Notes: generated by a model not told the origin, from the letters alone. DNA of 64,000 nucleotides from Algorimicrobium echini (GCF_900115185.1 NZ_FOVN01000002.1:1-64000); one strand, 5' to 3'. Shown: positions 8,991 through 19,122, counted from the first letter of the stretch. Numbers and translations: made by a program.

Positions 8991-9074
8991 GGTATAGCGT
9001 GTGTTGCTGAATATTCAATTTCCAATGAAATACTTGGACAGCAATACTATTGTTCAAATTTAATTCAAAATCAA

Positions 9075-9245
9075 ATGAAAAAATTATATGTAATACTGTT
9101 TATGATTGCCATTAATATGGCATTCTATTCTTGCACACCAACCAGTGTAGCAGATGAAACTAGCTCTCAAGCAACTGATTGTTGTGGCAATGAAGGCGAT
9201 ATTCCGCCTCCACCACCGCCACCACCTCCAGGAGATGATGATTAG
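9075..9245 (+). CDS. Small lipoprotein with polyproline tail
   Basis: 56 residues, MKKLYVILFMIAINMAFYSC..., with a lipobox FYSC whose Cys is residue 20, so a lipidated envelope protein is expected. The rest is short and Ser/Thr-rich, has a DCC pair, nine consecutive Pro and ends GDDD. The nine-Pro run would need elongation factor P. I chose the ATG at 9075 because an upstream in-frame ATG at 8976 would put 33 unrelated residues, read through a repeat, before the signal sequence. Function is unknown. A terminator follows. Confidence 0.7.
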   Translation: MKKLYVILFMIAINMAFYSCTPTSVADETSSQATDCCGNEGDIPPPPPPPPPGDDD

Positions 9246-9272
9246 ATTGTAATCTCATATTAGTAATGTTAT

Positions 9273-9317
9273 AAAAGGAGAATCGTATTCAGAAATGAAT
9301 TGTTCTCCTTTTTTTAG
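9273..9317 (+). terminator. Intrinsic terminator after small lipoprotein gene
   Basis: Stem AAAAGGAGAA (9273-9282) pairs with TTCTCCTTTT (9303-9312), followed by more T. The 20-base loop is long. Confidence 0.75.
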
Positions 9318-9469
9318 TTTGTTTGCGGAATTCCGTAAAGGTATTACATTTACAAAACATATATTTGTTCGTTATAGCTAATAATCAAACAGATACCTTT
9401 TGTCTTTTGTAAACTAAATTAAAGTCGCTTTTTAGACGATAAGGTGCTTTGATAAATTAATAATGAAAT

Positions 9470-12400
9470 ATGAGATTTAACAAATATATTTATTCTGGCA
9501 TTGTTTTTTTAGTGATAATTAGTTCTTCAATTGCTTTTAATACCTTTAAAATAAATAGTAAATCATCAAAAGTAAATCCAAATGTTAGTTTTACTTTCAA
9601 CAATAACAACGCTTGTTCAGGACAAAATGTCTCTTTTGTATCTACAGTAACGGGAGATAGTCCTTTTACTTATGCATGGGATTTTGGAGATGGAGCTACA
9701 TCTATACAAGCAAATCCAAACCATGTTTTTGTGGCTGAAGGATGTGGTGGAACACAAAGTTTTAATGTGACACTTACGGTTACAGACACTAATGGACTTT
9801 CTAGCACGACATCAGAAATAGTTACAGTGAAGGAAAAACCAGATATTGATTTCGTAGATCTTGGTGCAAATATTGGAGTACCTGACTTTGAAAATTGTAA
9901 TGCAGCAGCCATAGAATATACTATTAATGTTGGAAATAGTTCGATTTCAAATAGTTGTATTACATCATACTCTATTAATTGGGGTGATGGAAATTCAGAA
10001 AATAATGTGTCATTTCCACTCACACACACCTATCAAACACTTGGATCCTTTAATATGGTTATAACCGCTTCGGGAGCTAATGGTTGCCAAGCGCAGAAAA
10101 CGTATTTAGTCAAGAATTCGAGTAATCCAACAGGAGGAATTGTAACACCTGGAAATACGGTTAATTTATGTACACCTATTAACCCATTACAATTTGCCAT
10201 TAGTAATTGGGGAACAAATCCTCCTGACACGACCTATGAAATAGATTTTGGAGATGGTACCGCTTTTACGTTAACTCAAAATACGTTAGAGGCATCTACC
10301 TTTTATAATAGTTCTAATCCAGGAGCATCAGCAAACTATCCAATTGAACATACTTATACAGAGTCTAATTGTCCAAATAGTAATTATACCATACTATTAG
10401 ATATTATTACTTCTTGCGGAGAATCCAATTTAACTGCTGGGCCAATAACGATTTTGGAAAAACCGGAAGTGAGTTTTAATACTACAGATCCAGCATGTGT
10501 TGATGTAAATATTCAAATTAATAATACATCCAGTACAGGATATAACCCAAATTGCAGTAGTGTAGCTGATTGGTTTTGGGACATGGGAGATGGAACAACT
10601 TATACGGATTTTGAACCTGTTCATTCTTATTCTACTCCTGGAACATATACCATTTCTCTTTATGCGGAAAATTATTGTGGAGAAACGGATCCTATTACCC
10701 AACAGATATGCGTGGAAGCACCATTAATTCCTGAATTTACATCAAATAATACTGAAGGTTGTGCACCATTCACTACTATTTTCAATAACACGACAAGTAC
10801 ATTAAATCAATGTGGAACGCCAACTTTTGAGTGGATAATTAATTATACAGCAGGTTTTTGTGGGACATCCAATGGTGCTAATTTTATTAATGGAACCACT
10901 GCTAATTCTGAAAATCCTGAAATTGAATTTACGAATGCAGGAACCTATGAGATTATTCTTCAAGGAACTAATTCTTGCGGAATGACTTCCAGTGTACCTC
11001 AAGAAATAATTATAACTGCACCTCCACAAGTCGAAATCAATGCGATCACTGATTTTTGTGATTCTTCAGCTGTTGTGTCACCAATAGCTAATGTAAACAG
11101 TTGCAGTCCAGATAGCGGAACCTATAATTGGAGTATTAACGTGGGAACGTCACCCACGGACTGGGAATTTACGAATGGTACCAATCAAAATTCAGAATCT
11201 CCAGAGATTAGTTTTTATACATTTAATACGTATGTTTTAAGTCTTGAAGTATCTACTGCTTGTGGAACAATAACAGATACCGAAGAATTTGTAATTTCTC
11301 CTGTTCCTACTATTACAAACACTGTTTTAGACCAAACGCTGTGTTCTGGATCAACTACCGATGATATTATTCTTGCTTCTGATGATTCCAGTACAACCTA
11401 TGAATGGGTAGGAACCTCTCCTTCGGGAAATGTTTCAGGTGTCATTCCGTCTGGTAATTCCGATACGATTCCAGCACATATTTTGACTTTAAATAGCGGT
11501 ACAGTAGGAACTGTAATTTATACGGTAACACCCTATTTAGTGAGTAATTGTCCAGGAGATCCAGTGCAATTTACGATAACAGTAAATGCTGGCCCTTCAA
11601 TTACTACACAGCCTAATGGCGGAACATATTGTATTGATGCCGTTGCTAATGTATTAACCTTTACATTGTCTAGCAATACAACGGGAACACCAACTTATCA
11701 ATGGTATTATAACGATTCAGGTATAGATGATCCAACAGACCCAAATACTACAGCCGTTGCTAGTCCTGAAGGGACGCAAGCAGATTATCAACCACCTACA
11801 GATACACTAGGAACACTTTATTATTTTTGTGTTGTTAGTTTAGGCGGAACGGGAAGTTGTAGTGAAATATCTTCAATTCCAGTTGCTATAAATGTTACAC
11901 CTAATATCATTATTAGTAACGAAACACCTTTAAATCAAGTTATTTGTTCAGGCGCAACTGCTGCGGATTTAAGTTTTACAGGTAATAATGGTGGTGCAGG
12001 AACGGTTATTTATAATTGGTTTCTTTCTGATGATGCTGTTATTGATGCTACAGATACTGCTGTTGGAACAAATAGTACTACGTTTTCACCTGGCGTTTTA
12101 AATACAGCAGGGATTTACTACTATTACGTAACGATTGATGTTGATGAGAATTTAGGATGTTCAGATGTTTCTAGTCAAATTTTCAGCATTGAAGTTGTTG
12201 AAGACCCAGAAGTTGTCATTACACCCACGGATCAAAATATTTGTACCAATGTGACTGCGGACTTATTAATTGCGCAAGCAACTGGAGGTATTGATTTAAC
12301 AGGGGATGGCACTATAAACAATGATGATTATACTTTTCAATGGTTTTTAAATGGCTCTCCCGTTTCAGAAGTTAATGATGCGGATGCTGATGTGAGTACT

Positions 12401-15307
12401 TTTAATCACGATAGTACATTGCCAGCAGGCGTGTACAATTATTATTGTGAAGTTAGTCAACCCAATACTTTGGATTGTAATGGGACTAGTAATACAGTAA
12501 CTATTACGGTTAATGTTGGGCCATCTATTGATTCACAACCATTAGCTGCCGAATATTGTTTAGGTGATACGATAGCTAATCTAGAGGTTATTATTAACAA
12601 TACGGTTGGTGCTCCAGATTATCAGTGGTACTCCAATGATACAAATGACACAGATACACCAAATCCGATTGGTGCTAATGCAAGTACACTAGTAATACCT
12701 AATACAACAGTTGGGACGTTTTATTATTACTGTGTCATCACTTCTTCCGCAGGAGGTTGTGGCGAATTAACAACACAAATTGTTCAAATTACTATTAATC
12801 AAGTACCAGAAATTAGTGATTATGAGGCATTAATTTGCAGTGATAATGCATTCTCAATTATTCCAGATACTACAAATGGAGACATTGTGCCTGCAAATAC
12901 CACTTATACTTGGCCTACACCTATAGTAAATCCCGCAGGAGCTATTAATGGTGCCATTGAAGAGTTAACACCGACTACAATAATCTCGCAGACTTTAGAA
13001 AACACGACTGTTAACCCTGCAACTGTAACATATACTGTTACACCGCAATCAGGTGATTGTATCGGAAATACGTTTGAGGTTGTCATTACGGTTAATCCAT
13101 CTATATCAGTTACGGCAACACCTAATAATAATACTTGTTTTGAATCCAATGATGCCTCCATAGAAATAACAATAACAGGAGGTGTTCCATTTCCAAGTGG
13201 TAATCCATATGTGATAACTTGGAATGGACCTAATGGGTTTAGTAGTACCGATGAAGATATTTTTAATCTTGAAATAGGAACTTATACGTTGGATATTTTA
13301 GACGATGGTGGTTGTCCTTATTCTGAAATATTTGTGATTACCGAGCCAGACGATTTAGTTTTTGATTCCATAAATTTTGATCCTGAAACAATATCCTGCT
13401 TTGGCGCTAATGATGGTAGTATCGATATTAATATCATGGGAGGTACAGAGCCTTACACATATAATTGGACATTGAATGGTCAACCTTTTTCAGCAGACGA
13501 AGACGTTACCGATTTGGGGCCAGGAAATTATGAGGTTTCCATTACAGATAGCAATAATTGTGGTCCTATAACAGAATCCTTTTCAGTTATTGAACCACCT
13601 TTATTAGTGGTTTCTCCAAACACGCAAACAAATGTGCTTTGTTTTGGCGATTCAACTGGAGCTATAAATATAGATGTTGTTGGTGGCAGACCTGGTTATA
13701 CTTTTACTTGGACAGGACCTAATGGGTTTGTTAGTAACCTCCAAAATATTGATGCTTTAATAGCAGGAAATTACACGGTTGTGGTTACAGATAATTCAGG
13801 CTGCTTTGATTCATTAGATTTTATTATAACTCAAAATGTTGAAATTACTATAGATGTTACAACAACAGAGATTGAATGCTATGGAGATAATGATGCATCG
13901 ATTACCATAAACAATATTTCGGGTGGTATTCCGCCTTACGATATTGCATGGAGTAATTTTGGAACAGGAATGTCGCAAACCAATTTATCAGCTGGAATTT
14001 ATACGATTACCATTACAGATGCAATAAACTGTATCAAAACTTTTCCTATTGAAATAGAAGAGGCGCCAATATTTTTAATAGATCCTGTAGTGACTCAAAT
14101 GTCGTGTTCTGGAGAAAATGACGCAAGCATCATTCTCAATTTTCAAGGAGGTATAGATCCTGTTACCGTAGTTTGGGATGATGACAGTACCGCTGGAGTT
14201 GAAAGAAATAATTTAGCGCCAGGAATGTACTCGGTTACTATAACGGATGGAACACCATGTGTTATTCAGGACTCCTTTACCATATTTAATATTTTGCCAT
14301 TACAATTATCTGCTAATATTACAAATGCGCTTGATTGTGATGATACGAATAGTGGTGCCATTAATTTACTAATTGCAGGAGGAACACCTCCTTTTAATAC
14401 AGCATGGTCTAACGGTGCTGTTACGGAAGATTTAAATAATATCCCACCGAGTACTTATTATGTCACGGTTACAGATGCTAATGGTTGTCAAATAGAAGGG
14501 AGTTGGGATGTTAGTCGATTTGAACCATTAATGTTGGAGGTAGATGTTCAGTCAGAGGTTGATTGTGAAGCACAAACCGTAGATCAAACGTTTGTAGCTT
14601 TAGCAAGTGGAGGCGTACCGCCATTTCAGTTTAATTGGTCAAGCGGAACGGTTAGTGGTTTAAATAATGAAATTATGACCACGGATATTAATGGGCTTGT
14701 TGTTTTAGAAGTGATAGATAGTCAGGGTTGTAGTACCAGTTTTAATGTGAATGTAGATATTCCCGTTTTAGGTAATCCTGGTTTTGAAACAACGTCTTTT
14801 GGTTATAGTAACTATGGGGTTTTTGCCATTCAAGATCCTATTCAATTCACCAATACAGCTACAGGCGATTTTGTGAGTATTTTATGGGATTTTGGTGATG
14901 GAAATTTTTCAGCTGAAGAAAATCCAATCCATACCTATTTACAAGTTGGGAATTATGTGGTTACTCAAACTGTTACATATCCATTTGGTTGCACCTACAC
15001 ACAAATAATAACATTGATTGTTGAAAAAGGCTATAACCTTATCATGCCTGATGCTTTTACACCGAATGATGATGGACTTAATGATTTTTTTGGTCCAGAG
15101 CATATAGGACTTAAAAATTTAGAGCTCAATGTTTATGATACATGGGGAAGTCTTATTTATTCGGAATCAGGTGACGATTTAGAAGGATGGGACGGTAAGA
15201 TTAAAAATGAAGAAGCCGAAAACGGAAACTATTATTACACCTTTAGAGCGCGTACTTTTTATGACGATGTGATTGAAAAGAAAGGTCCGTTTGTATTTAT
15301 TAAATAA
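9470..15307 (+). CDS. Giant PKD/SprB-repeat adhesin with type B T9SS sorting domain
   Basis: 1945 residues. A signal peptide (about 1-23) is followed by several PKD domains, each with a WDFGDG-like core (FAYAWDFGDG variants near 68, INWGDG, IDFGDG, FWDMGDG). Then come PKD/Ig-like repeats with paired Cys. From about 1215 there are six SprB-type repeats, recognisable by CFGANDGSI, CFGDSTGAI, CYGDNDASI and CSGENDASI, each followed by a GG..PY..W pattern. A last PKD (ILWDFGDGNFSAEENP) precedes the C-terminal gliding-motility sorting domain (MPDAFTPNDDGLNDFF, VYDTWG, GWDGK, KKGPFVFIK). Such proteins are exported by the type IX system and held at the surface. The PorP/SprF gene follows 8 bases later, the usual pairing. 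Confidence 0.95.
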   Translation: MRFNKYIYSGIVFLVIISSSIAFNTFKINSKSSKVNPNVSFTFNNNNACSGQNVSFVSTVTGDSPFTYAWDFGDGATSIQANPNHVFVAEGCGGTQSFNVTLTVTDTNGLSSTTSEIVTVKEKPDIDFVDLGANIGVPDFENCNAAAIEYTINVGNSSISNSCITSYSINWGDGNSENNVSFPLTHTYQTLGSFNMVITASGANGCQAQKTYLVKNSSNPTGGIVTPGNTVNLCTPINPLQFAISNWGTNPPDTTYEIDFGDGTAFTLTQNTLEASTFYNSSNPGASANYPIEHTYTESNCPNSNYTILLDIITSCGESNLTAGPITILEKPEVSFNTTDPACVDVNIQINNTSSTGYNPNCSSVADWFWDMGDGTTYTDFEPVHSYSTPGTYTISLYAENYCGETDPITQQICVEAPLIPEFTSNNTEGCAPFTTIFNNTTSTLNQCGTPTFEWIINYTAGFCGTSNGANFINGTTANSENPEIEFTNAGTYEIILQGTNSCGMTSSVPQEIIITAPPQVEINAITDFCDSSAVVSPIANVNSCSPDSGTYNWSINVGTSPTDWEFTNGTNQNSESPEISFYTFNTYVLSLEVSTACGTITDTEEFVISPVPTITNTVLDQTLCSGSTTDDIILASDDSSTTYEWVGTSPSGNVSGVIPSGNSDTIPAHILTLNSGTVGTVIYTVTPYLVSNCPGDPVQFTITVNAGPSITTQPNGGTYCIDAVANVLTFTLSSNTTGTPTYQWYYNDSGIDDPTDPNTTAVASPEGTQADYQPPTDTLGTLYYFCVVSLGGTGSCSEISSIPVAINVTPNIIISNETPLNQVICSGATAADLSFTGNNGGAGTVIYNWFLSDDAVIDATDTAVGTNSTTFSPGVLNTAGIYYYYVTIDVDENLGCSDVSSQIFSIEVVEDPEVVITPTDQNICTNVTADLLIAQATGGIDLTGDGTINNDDYTFQWFLNGSPVSEVNDADADVSTFNHDSTLPAGVYNYYCEVSQPNTLDCNGTSNTVTITVNVGPSIDSQPLAAEYCLGDTIANLEVIINNTVGAPDYQWYSNDTNDTDTPNPIGANASTLVIPNTTVGTFYYYCVITSSAGGCGELTTQIVQITINQVPEISDYEALICSDNAFSIIPDTTNGDIVPANTTYTWPTPIVNPAGAINGAIEELTPTTIISQTLENTTVNPATVTYTVTPQSGDCIGNTFEVVITVNPSISVTATPNNNTCFESNDASIEITITGGVPFPSGNPYVITWNGPNGFSSTDEDIFNLEIGTYTLDILDDGGCPYSEIFVITEPDDLVFDSINFDPETISCFGANDGSIDINIMGGTEPYTYNWTLNGQPFSADEDVTDLGPGNYEVSITDSNNCGPITESFSVIEPPLLVVSPNTQTNVLCFGDSTGAINIDVVGGRPGYTFTWTGPNGFVSNLQNIDALIAGNYTVVVTDNSGCFDSLDFIITQNVEITIDVTTTEIECYGDNDASITINNISGGIPPYDIAWSNFGTGMSQTNLSAGIYTITITDAINCIKTFPIEIEEAPIFLIDPVVTQMSCSGENDASIILNFQGGIDPVTVVWDDDSTAGVERNNLAPGMYSVTITDGTPCVIQDSFTIFNILPLQLSANITNALDCDDTNSGAINLLIAGGTPPFNTAWSNGAVTEDLNNIPPSTYYVTVTDANGCQIEGSWDVSRFEPLMLEVDVQSEVDCEAQTVDQTFVALASGGVPPFQFNWSSGTVSGLNNEIMTTDINGLVVLEVIDSQGCSTSFNVNVDIPVLGNPGFETTSFGYSNYGVFAIQDPIQFTNTATGDFVSILWDFGDGNFSAEENPIHTYLQVGNYVVTQTVTYPFGCTYTQIITLIVEKGYNLIMPDAFTPNDDGLNDFFGPEHIGLKNLELNVYDTWGSLIYSESGDDLEGWDGKIKNEEAENGNYYYTFRARTFYDDVIEKKGPFVFIK

Positions 15308-15315
15308 AAGCTAGA

Positions 15316-16317
15316 ATGAAATTTAAACTAATACTCTATATAGTTAGCATCTTTTCTGTTTGTTCAGCTAAGGCGCAAGACCCCATTTTTTCACAAGCTA
15401 ATTATGTACAAGAAACTTTAAATCCTGGATTTACTGGATTTGAAGATAACGGTAGAACGTATGCTGGTTTTTTAAGTCGCTTACAATGGCCAAATTTAGA
15501 TTTAAAACTAACAACCCAATATGCTTTTGTTAATCAGTCCTTCGATTATGGTCCAAGGCTAGGTTTTGGCCTTGGTGTTAATGCTGTTTGGCAATACGAG
15601 TCCTTCAATAATTATAGTTATTATCAGATAAATATAAATTATGCACAACGTGTTAACTTAAATGGTGGTTGGTTTTTCAGGCCAGGATTAGAAGTTGGCG
15701 TTGGTAACAAAAGCAATAGTTTTAGAAATCTAACTTTGGCGGATCAAATTAATATTAACACTGGGTATATTAACCCAGTTTCTGTAGATCCTTTAAGAAA
15801 TAATAGCAGCAATCCTTATTTTATGGATTTTTCAACAGGTGTGGTTTTTGAAAAAGAAGAATTTAACGGAACAACCTATTGGTTTGGTGCTTCTGTAAAA
15901 CATTTAAACAGACCAAATATATCATTTGTAGAAGGCGAAAAAGTTCCTTTAAGTATATTTTACTCTATTCACGGTAATTATCGTTTCCCTTTTTTAAGGG
16001 ATAATAGTGTTATGATGACGGTTAACTATATGCAGCAAAGTGAATATAACAGATTAGATATTGGTTCCTTATTTCAAGTGAGGCAACTTCTTTTAGGAAT
16101 TACTGCTGCTACAAATCCAGCAAAAAATGATGATAATAGCCATATGTTAACCTCTGTCAATGTCTTTCTTGGATTAGAGCTTTCCGAATTTAGATTTGGA
16201 TTCTCCTATGACCTAAACACCTCAAAAATTGGTAATACCAATGGTGTTTATGAATTTTCATTAACCTATCTTTCCAGATGCCGTAGTTGTAATACGGATA
16301 GGAGTAGAAAGCGTTAA
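15316..16317 (+). CDS. PorP/SprF family outer-membrane protein
   Basis: 333 residues with signal peptide (ending SAKAQ). The N-terminus DPIFSQANYVQETLNPGFTG is the standard start of the PorP/SprF family, outer-membrane barrels that anchor or help secrete type B T9SS cargo. The body is strand-rich with many Gly/aromatic pairs. Only 8 bases separate it from the giant adhesin, so it is co-transcribed and very likely its dedicated partner. Size and start fit the family. Confidence 0.93.
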   Translation: MKFKLILYIVSIFSVCSAKAQDPIFSQANYVQETLNPGFTGFEDNGRTYAGFLSRLQWPNLDLKLTTQYAFVNQSFDYGPRLGFGLGVNAVWQYESFNNYSYYQININYAQRVNLNGGWFFRPGLEVGVGNKSNSFRNLTLADQININTGYINPVSVDPLRNNSSNPYFMDFSTGVVFEKEEFNGTTYWFGASVKHLNRPNISFVEGEKVPLSIFYSIHGNYRFPFLRDNSVMMTVNYMQQSEYNRLDIGSLFQVRQLLLGITAATNPAKNDDNSHMLTSVNVFLGLELSEFRFGFSYDLNTSKIGNTNGVYEFSLTYLSRCRSCNTDRSRKR

Positions 16318-16347
16318 TGAGAGCATCCTCAAAAAATTATTTCGAAA

Positions 16348-17250
16348 ATGTTACCTACTTTTAAAAAGCATAAAAACACTATTTTTACATATCGTCTTCA
16401 GTTCATAGCGGTTGTTTTATTCTTATTATGCGCCTTTAAACCAAACTTTGCTCAAAGCAAAAGGGACAAGATTTTAAATAATACGAATTTCAAATTAGTC
16501 TCCTGGAACATCCAAGACCTCGGACAATCGAAAAGCAACGAAGAAATAGCTTTTATGGCTGATGTTTTAAAAGACTTTGATATGGTAGCCATTCAAGAAG
16601 TAGTAGCCAAACATCCAGCTGGTGCACAAAAAGTTGCCAAGTTAACTGATGAATTGAATAGAAAAGGTGCAAAATGGGATTATCGGATTAGTAATCCTAC
16701 CAAAAGCCCTTCGGTTTACATGAGTGAGCGCTATGCCTTCCTATGGAAAACCAGTAAGATAGATATTATAGGAAGAGCGTATTTGGATAGTGAGTTAGAA
16801 ACTAAAATTTATAGAGAACCTTATATTGGTAAGTTTAAATTGAAAAAAGAAAATACGGCGTTTTACGTTGTTAATTTCCACTCCAGAAAGCATGACGACA
16901 GTCCTGAATTGGAAATACAATACTTTAAAGACTATCCAAACCGACTAAACTCAAATAACATTATTATTGCTGGCGACTTCAATTTAAACGAAAATCATCC
17001 CGTTTGGAATGATTTATACCAACAAGGCTTTAAAGCCGCATTAAAAAATAAAAAAACAACCCTAAAACGCAGCTGCAAATCAAAGGGGTATTTAAGTCAT
17101 GCTATTGATAATATGTATGTTTCAAGCGGATTTTCAGTAGTAAATTCAGGCGTAATCGATTATATTGAAACCTGTAATAATTTAGAAGCCGCTCGCAAAA
17201 TATCTGATCATTTACCTGTGTTTTTTCACGCACATATGAACCCAAATTAA
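16348..17250 (+). CDS. Exported endonuclease/exonuclease/phosphatase family protein
   Basis: 300 residues. A hydrophobic signal-like segment lies at about 17-36 (ending PNFAQ). The DNase I-like fold shows LVSWNIQDLGQ (metal-site Asn), VAIQEVV (catalytic Glu), NFHSRKH, IIAGDFNLNENHP (Asp and Asn) and the C-terminal SDHLPVFF (catalytic Asp-His). These are the usual active-site residues and all are present. The substrate could be extracellular DNA; phosphatase activity cannot be excluded. It is followed 5 bases later by a small Cys-rich secreted protein and is probably co-transcribed with it. Confidence 0.88.
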   Translation: MLPTFKKHKNTIFTYRLQFIAVVLFLLCAFKPNFAQSKRDKILNNTNFKLVSWNIQDLGQSKSNEEIAFMADVLKDFDMVAIQEVVAKHPAGAQKVAKLTDELNRKGAKWDYRISNPTKSPSVYMSERYAFLWKTSKIDIIGRAYLDSELETKIYREPYIGKFKLKKENTAFYVVNFHSRKHDDSPELEIQYFKDYPNRLNSNNIIIAGDFNLNENHPVWNDLYQQGFKAALKNKKTTLKRSCKSKGYLSHAIDNMYVSSGFSVVNSGVIDYIETCNNLEAARKISDHLPVFFHAHMNPN

Positions 17251-17255
17251 ATAGT

Positions 17256-17489
17256 ATGAAAATTGCTCATAAGTTCCTTTTCGGACTCTCATTTAGTATA
17301 TTATTAGTCTCTGCCACATCCTATAATGTCGTAAAATCAAACGTATATATCTGTGAAGGTCAGTACAGCAAAAAGTGCCATTTCTCTAAAACATGCCGAG
17401 GGCTTTCTAACTGTAAAGCATCCGTAATTAAAATCACATTAAAAGGCGCAAAGGAAAAAGGGAGAACACTTTGTGGATGGGAGGATTAA
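17256..17489 (+). CDS. Small exported Cys-rich protein
   Basis: 77 residues with a signal-like N-terminus. The mature part has the pattern VYICEGQYSKKCHFSKTC, then RGLSNCKASV and the end GRTLCGWED. From memory this arrangement (YxC, H..K.CRGLSNC, LCGWED) recurs in small Bacteroidota proteins, often beside exported DNase I-fold enzymes as here. No function is known to me. The conserved Cys/His could bind metal or form disulfides. Confidence 0.7.
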   Translation: MKIAHKFLFGLSFSILLVSATSYNVVKSNVYICEGQYSKKCHFSKTCRGLSNCKASVIKITLKGAKEKGRTLCGWED

Positions 17490-17546
17490 TAGTTGTCAAG
17501 TTAATTTAGTACGTAGGATGTAGGAATGGATATTTATAACAAAAGA

Positions 17547-18083
17547 TTACTTTATTTTCTTTAATATTTCTAAAAGTCTAGGTATTTTATCTACTTGTGT
17601 TTCTGTCCAAAACGTATAGTTTTTAATTGGATCATCATCATAACTATTTAGTTTAATGGTAAGCCGCCTATTTTTTTCGTGAACAAAATAAGACAGCGTC
17701 ATTTCTCTAGCTTTAAAAATAAATTCTGAAGACTTGTCTTTATACCGTAATTCTAAATTCGGAATCACATTGTCTTCAATAAAACCAACAAATTCTTCAA
17801 TTTCATCTAATCCAATCCAAGCAGTTTTAAACACATCAGGATTTTTAATGAACATATCTAACTGTAACGCGTTAACTGTTTTGCCTGACTTTAAATCAAT
17901 AACTTCAATAGGATAAAAGTACACGTGTTCATTAATTCCAGATTTAAATTCAGCAATGGTTGTCCAATCTTTATTGATTCGGGTAAATTGTGCTTCATCA
18001 ATAAATTTTCGAGTAGTAGACTCTATATTCTGGGAGAATAATACGGTTGTAAAGCTGAAATAAATAAAAAGTAGTTTTTTCAT
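17547..18083 (-). CDS. Exported hypothetical protein
   Basis: 178 residues with a clear signal peptide (MKKLLFIYFSFTTVLFSQ). No recognised motif. It contains VYFYPIEVIDLKSGKTVNAL, DEIEEFVGFIEDNVIP and ends DKIPRLLEILKKIK, a mixed alpha/beta profile. It is first in order from the left of three small exported genes on this strand, separated by about 50-base gaps. Function is unknown; periplasmic location is inferred from the leader. Confidence 0.7.
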   Translation of the reverse strand: MKKLLFIYFSFTTVLFSQNIESTTRKFIDEAQFTRINKDWTTIAEFKSGINEHVYFYPIEVIDLKSGKTVNALQLDMFIKNPDVFKTAWIGLDEIEEFVGFIEDNVIPNLELRYKDKSSEFIFKAREMTLSYFVHEKNRRLTIKLNSYDDDPIKNYTFWTETQVDKIPRLLEILKKIK

Positions 18084-18131
18084 AATTTGGTTTCTGTTAT
18101 AGATGTAAATAATTGGCTCTGTTATACTATA

Positions 18132-18551
18132 TTATTCAAAAATCTTATCATACCAAGCACCTACGTCATTTTTAATTTGATCATGGTATTTGTAAATTGT
18201 TAAGGCTAAATTAAAATCTGCTCGTTTGGCTTTGTATTCATTGAGTGTAAAATAACCATAAAAATTACCGTCTTTATCAACTACAACAGGTGGTGTGTTT
18301 GAGTACGAATTCCATGGAGAATATGCGTTGTAACTATTACCGTAAGTTCCGTAAGCATTCCAGATAGAATTGGCATTATAACTGTTTCCATAGGTGCCGT
18401 ATTCGTTCCAAATGGAATCCTGGTCATAACTATTGCAGTTTAAGCAGCCTAAATATACATCATGACCACTACCGCCATATAAATGTAGGGTTTGTCCAAA
18501 TGTGATTGTTGTAATGAACCATGTGCAAAAGAAAAGTAACTGTCTAATCAT
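18132..18551 (-). CDS. Exported protein with 16-residue SIWNxYGTYG repeats
   Basis: 139 residues with a signal peptide (ending TTITFGQ). The centre is a near-perfect repeat of 16 residues: one unit with SIWNEYGTYGNSY, a second with SIWNAYGTYGNSY, and a third degenerate unit with SPWNSYS. The repeat also shows as a 48-base period in the DNA. It is followed by PPVVVDKDGNFYGYFTLNEY. I have a memory of similar SIWNEYG proteins being widespread in bacteria, but know no function. Confidence 0.72.
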   Translation of the reverse strand: MIRQLLFFCTWFITTITFGQTLHLYGGSGHDVYLGCLNCNSYDQDSIWNEYGTYGNSYNANSIWNAYGTYGNSYNAYSPWNSYSNTPPVVVDKDGNFYGYFTLNEYKAKRADFNLALTIYKYHDQIKNDVGAWYDKIFE

Positions 18552-18587
18552 ATATTTAAGTTTTATATTCTTTGAAAAATGTGCGTA

Positions 18588-19031
18588 TTATTGTTTATCA
18601 AAATCATATGAAACGGTCGTCACGCAGAGTCCATCATCTACTTCAATCTTATAAATTATGTTGGTTTCATAATCTTTCCATGTCATATAGTCAATTTCAA
18701 CCATATGTTTTTTTAAATAAGCTACATTCGCATTCGTTTCGGAAGCAGGTTCCAGATGTTTCCATATGTGACAAACCTCTTTACCATTATCTAAAATTAT
18801 AAAATAAATTACTTTATGCCTCGTAAAAGTGCCACTTGGCTCTGTGGTAAACACTTTTTTGTACACTATATATTTCGTTCCGTCATCCGTAATTCCAGCT
18901 TCATAGTTTGTTCCTTTATCTTCAATAATATCGGCTCTCGTTTGACCAATTTGAGCAAAACCTGTCTGGCTTGAAATTGTAAAAAGAAGTATAAAAGTTG
19001 AAAAGTGAATAATATGTTTTTTCATATACAC
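18588..19031 (-). CDS. Exported hypothetical protein
   Basis: 147 residues with a signal peptide (about 1-26, ending TGFAQ). It contains KYIVYKKVFTTEPSGTFTRH, FIILDNGKEVCHIWKHLEPA and ends CVTTVSYDFDKQ. No family is recognised. It has the same orientation as the two genes to its left, with 36-48 base gaps, so the three may share a promoter upstream of 19031. Confidence 0.68.
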   Translation of the reverse strand: MYMKKHIIHFSTFILLFTISSQTGFAQIGQTRADIIEDKGTNYEAGITDDGTKYIVYKKVFTTEPSGTFTRHKVIYFIILDNGKEVCHIWKHLEPASETNANVAYLKKHMVEIDYMTWKDYETNIIYKIEVDDGLCVTTVSYDFDKQ

Positions 19032-19122
19032 TGTTTTAATTTAAAAAAAAACGATTATCTATTAAATTTCTATAGTTCCACTAATGATGATATAAAATTA
19101 TAACCCATAACCAAGCTTTCCA

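Noticed and set aside
8976-9074. N-terminal extension of the small lipoprotein gene
   Set aside because: It would place 33 residues read from an inverted-repeat element ahead of a perfect lipoprotein signal sequence.
9470-15307. Possible frameshift or gene fusion in the giant adhesin
   Set aside because: Repeat domains follow each other in one frame with signal peptide and sorting domain at the ends; no break is visible.
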